Source: an uncultured Clostridia bacterium
GTDB lineage: Bacteria; Bacillota; Clostridia; Oscillospirales; Acutalibacteraceae
Length of the DNA: 6,868 bases
Assembly: GCA_946610835.1 (NCBI GenBank)
Contig: CAMOCU010000050.1
Coordinates: 1-6,868 of the forward strand
Reading direction: 5' to 3'
Made by a program: the position numbers and the translations under genes. The stretch's first letter is position 1; each line of letters opens with the position of its first letter. The notes under the pieces were generated by a model that was not told where the DNA came from, ran no database searches, and worked only from the letters and a program-made list of their open reading frames with translations. Shown here piece after piece: positions 6,389-6,868 of this stretch.

Positions 6389-6424
6389 AGCGAAAGCCGT
6401 TTTACGTGGCTTTCGCTGTTTTTT
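6389..6424 (+). terminator. Rho-independent terminator after the peptidase gene
   Basis: AGCGAAAGCC (6389-6398) pairs perfectly with GGCTTTCGCT (6408-6417), followed by G and six T (6419-6424). It closes the operon 25 bases after the peptidase stop and is the type of stem-loop that group IIC introns use as an insertion signal. Confidence 0.93.
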
Positions 6425-6426
6425 AA

Positions 6427-6803
6427 GTGCGCCCGGCATGGGCAACGACAAGGTTGTTGTTCTTACCCGGGGAGGTCTCACAGACGCGCGGAGTTGAAAT
6501 GTGAAGCGTAGTTGAAACAAGATTTGTCGTGAGAAGTCAGATGAATCCATAGTACCGCGCCAGTCGACGGACGCGGGAAGGGAGGACACCTTGGAGCTGG
6601 AAGTAAATGAAAGTTACCAAATTCGAGAGAAGAGAAAGCTGGGGATCCAGACCGTAACAGACAGGGGGATTCAACAGGTGATCGCACAGGTGTTGACTCC
6701 GATGTATGAGCCGCAGTTTGAGGATACAAGCTACGGATTCAGATCGAAACGAAGCGCACACAACGCTATCCGAAAATGTCAGGAATATTTGAACGAGGGC
6801 TAG
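6427..6803 (+). mobile_element. Degenerate group II intron (probably class C), 5' part plus RT fragment
   Basis: A GTGCG, matching the group II 5' consensus GUGYG, begins at 6427, two bases after the T-run of the terminator and in the same orientation. It is followed by GCCCGGCATGGGC, a stem with ACGAC and GTTGT arms closed by GGG/CCC, and then segments GGGGAGGTCTCAC, GTCGTGAGAAGTCAG and CATAGTACC. I recall these as typical of the leader just upstream of clostridial group II intron reverse-transcriptase genes. The reverse-transcriptase fragment starts only about 165 bases after the 5' end, whereas intact elements have several hundred bases of ribozyme before it, so domain I-III is largely deleted. 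No catalytic domain V is recognisable. Class C is inferred from the RT sequence and the position behind a terminator. The element should be immobile. Confidence 0.78.
6591..6803 (+). pseudogene. Group II intron reverse transcriptase/maturase fragment
   Basis: About 70 codons, readable from TTG 6591, match the first RT blocks of group II intron-encoded proteins: KLGIQTVTDRGIQQVIAQVL (16-35) corresponds to the usual LGIPTVxDRxIQQAIxQVL, and SYGFRSKRSAHNAIRK (47-62) to SYGFRPGRSAHxAxRK. The sixty or so residues that normally precede block 0 are missing, and the usual linker between S-Y-x-P and LGIPTV is shortened (here ESYQIREKRKLGIQ). The frame ends at TAG 6801, exactly where intact proteins continue from NEG into the block with the first catalytic aspartates. 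The YADD box, thumb, maturase and endonuclease parts are absent. It is a relic that cannot make an active enzyme. Confidence 0.88.
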
Positions 6804-6868
6804 GGAAGCGCTGATAAAATCGGGGTGTGCGAGGGGACGAGAGATTTTTTCGGCAGATTGTACAAAAA
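6804..6868. other. Unassigned sequence after the intron break point
   Basis: The reading frame stays open after the TAG at 6801 to the window edge but no longer resembles a reverse transcriptase. The stretch begins GGGAAGCGCTGATAAAATC and contains a possible weak stem (AAAATC near 6816 with GATTTT near 6842). It could be the end of another mobile element, the 3' remnant of the same intron, or host sequence. Too little is visible to decide. Confidence 0.4.

Noticed and set aside
6591..6803. A functional small protein of 70 residues
   Set aside because: It is a fragment of reverse-transcriptase blocks with both ends missing, inside a decayed intron.

Overview
The window looks like a chromosomal segment from an anaerobic, low-to-mid-GC Firmicute, most likely a Clostridia/Oscillospirales-type bacterium. 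The basis is the strong AGGAGG ribosome binding sites, a tRNA-Cys gene with an encoded CCA, short-stem U-tract terminators, a split (two-gene) transketolase and a clostridial-type group II intron remnant. The lineage is inferred from style, not proven.

Layout, all on the + strand: (1) the 3' part of a tRNA-Cys gene (1-63) and its terminator (67-108); (2) a clear sigma-A-type promoter (205-233); (3) a compact run of five genes, 280-5033, with gaps of 12, 18, 0 and 17 bases: an SCP2-like two-lobed protein, a class III (glutamate-1-semialdehyde aminomutase-like) PLP aminotransferase, transketolase N-terminal subunit, transketolase C-terminal subunit, and a second SCP2-like protein that is a diverged paralogue of the first; (4) a 70-base gap with a 12-bp hairpin; (5) a membrane-embedded M28 metallopeptidase (5104-6363); (6) a strong terminator (6389-6424); (7) directly behind it, a decayed group II intron (from about 6427) with a short reverse-transcriptase fragment, broken at about 6801 against sequence I cannot place.

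How the genes may work together: the five-gene block couples PLP amine transfer and ThDP two-carbon (ketol) chemistry with two proteins whose fold class normally binds lipids, sterols or acyl groups. Bracketing the enzymes with two paralogous SCP2-like proteins suggests that the substrate or product is hydrophobic, or that these proteins hold the enzymes near a lipid surface. One precedent for transketolase-like subunit pairs acting on a hydrophobic ketol is the DesAB steroid-17,20-desmolase of Clostridium scindens. Whether this operon does anything similar is a hypothesis; ordinary sugar-phosphate metabolism, or amino-sugar/amino-polyol synthesis, remains possible. The peptidase may be co-transcribed through the hairpin, but its codon use differs and its link to the pathway is unproven.

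The most noteworthy item is this SCP2-like / aminotransferase / split transketolase / SCP2-like cassette, for which I recall no characterised pathway.
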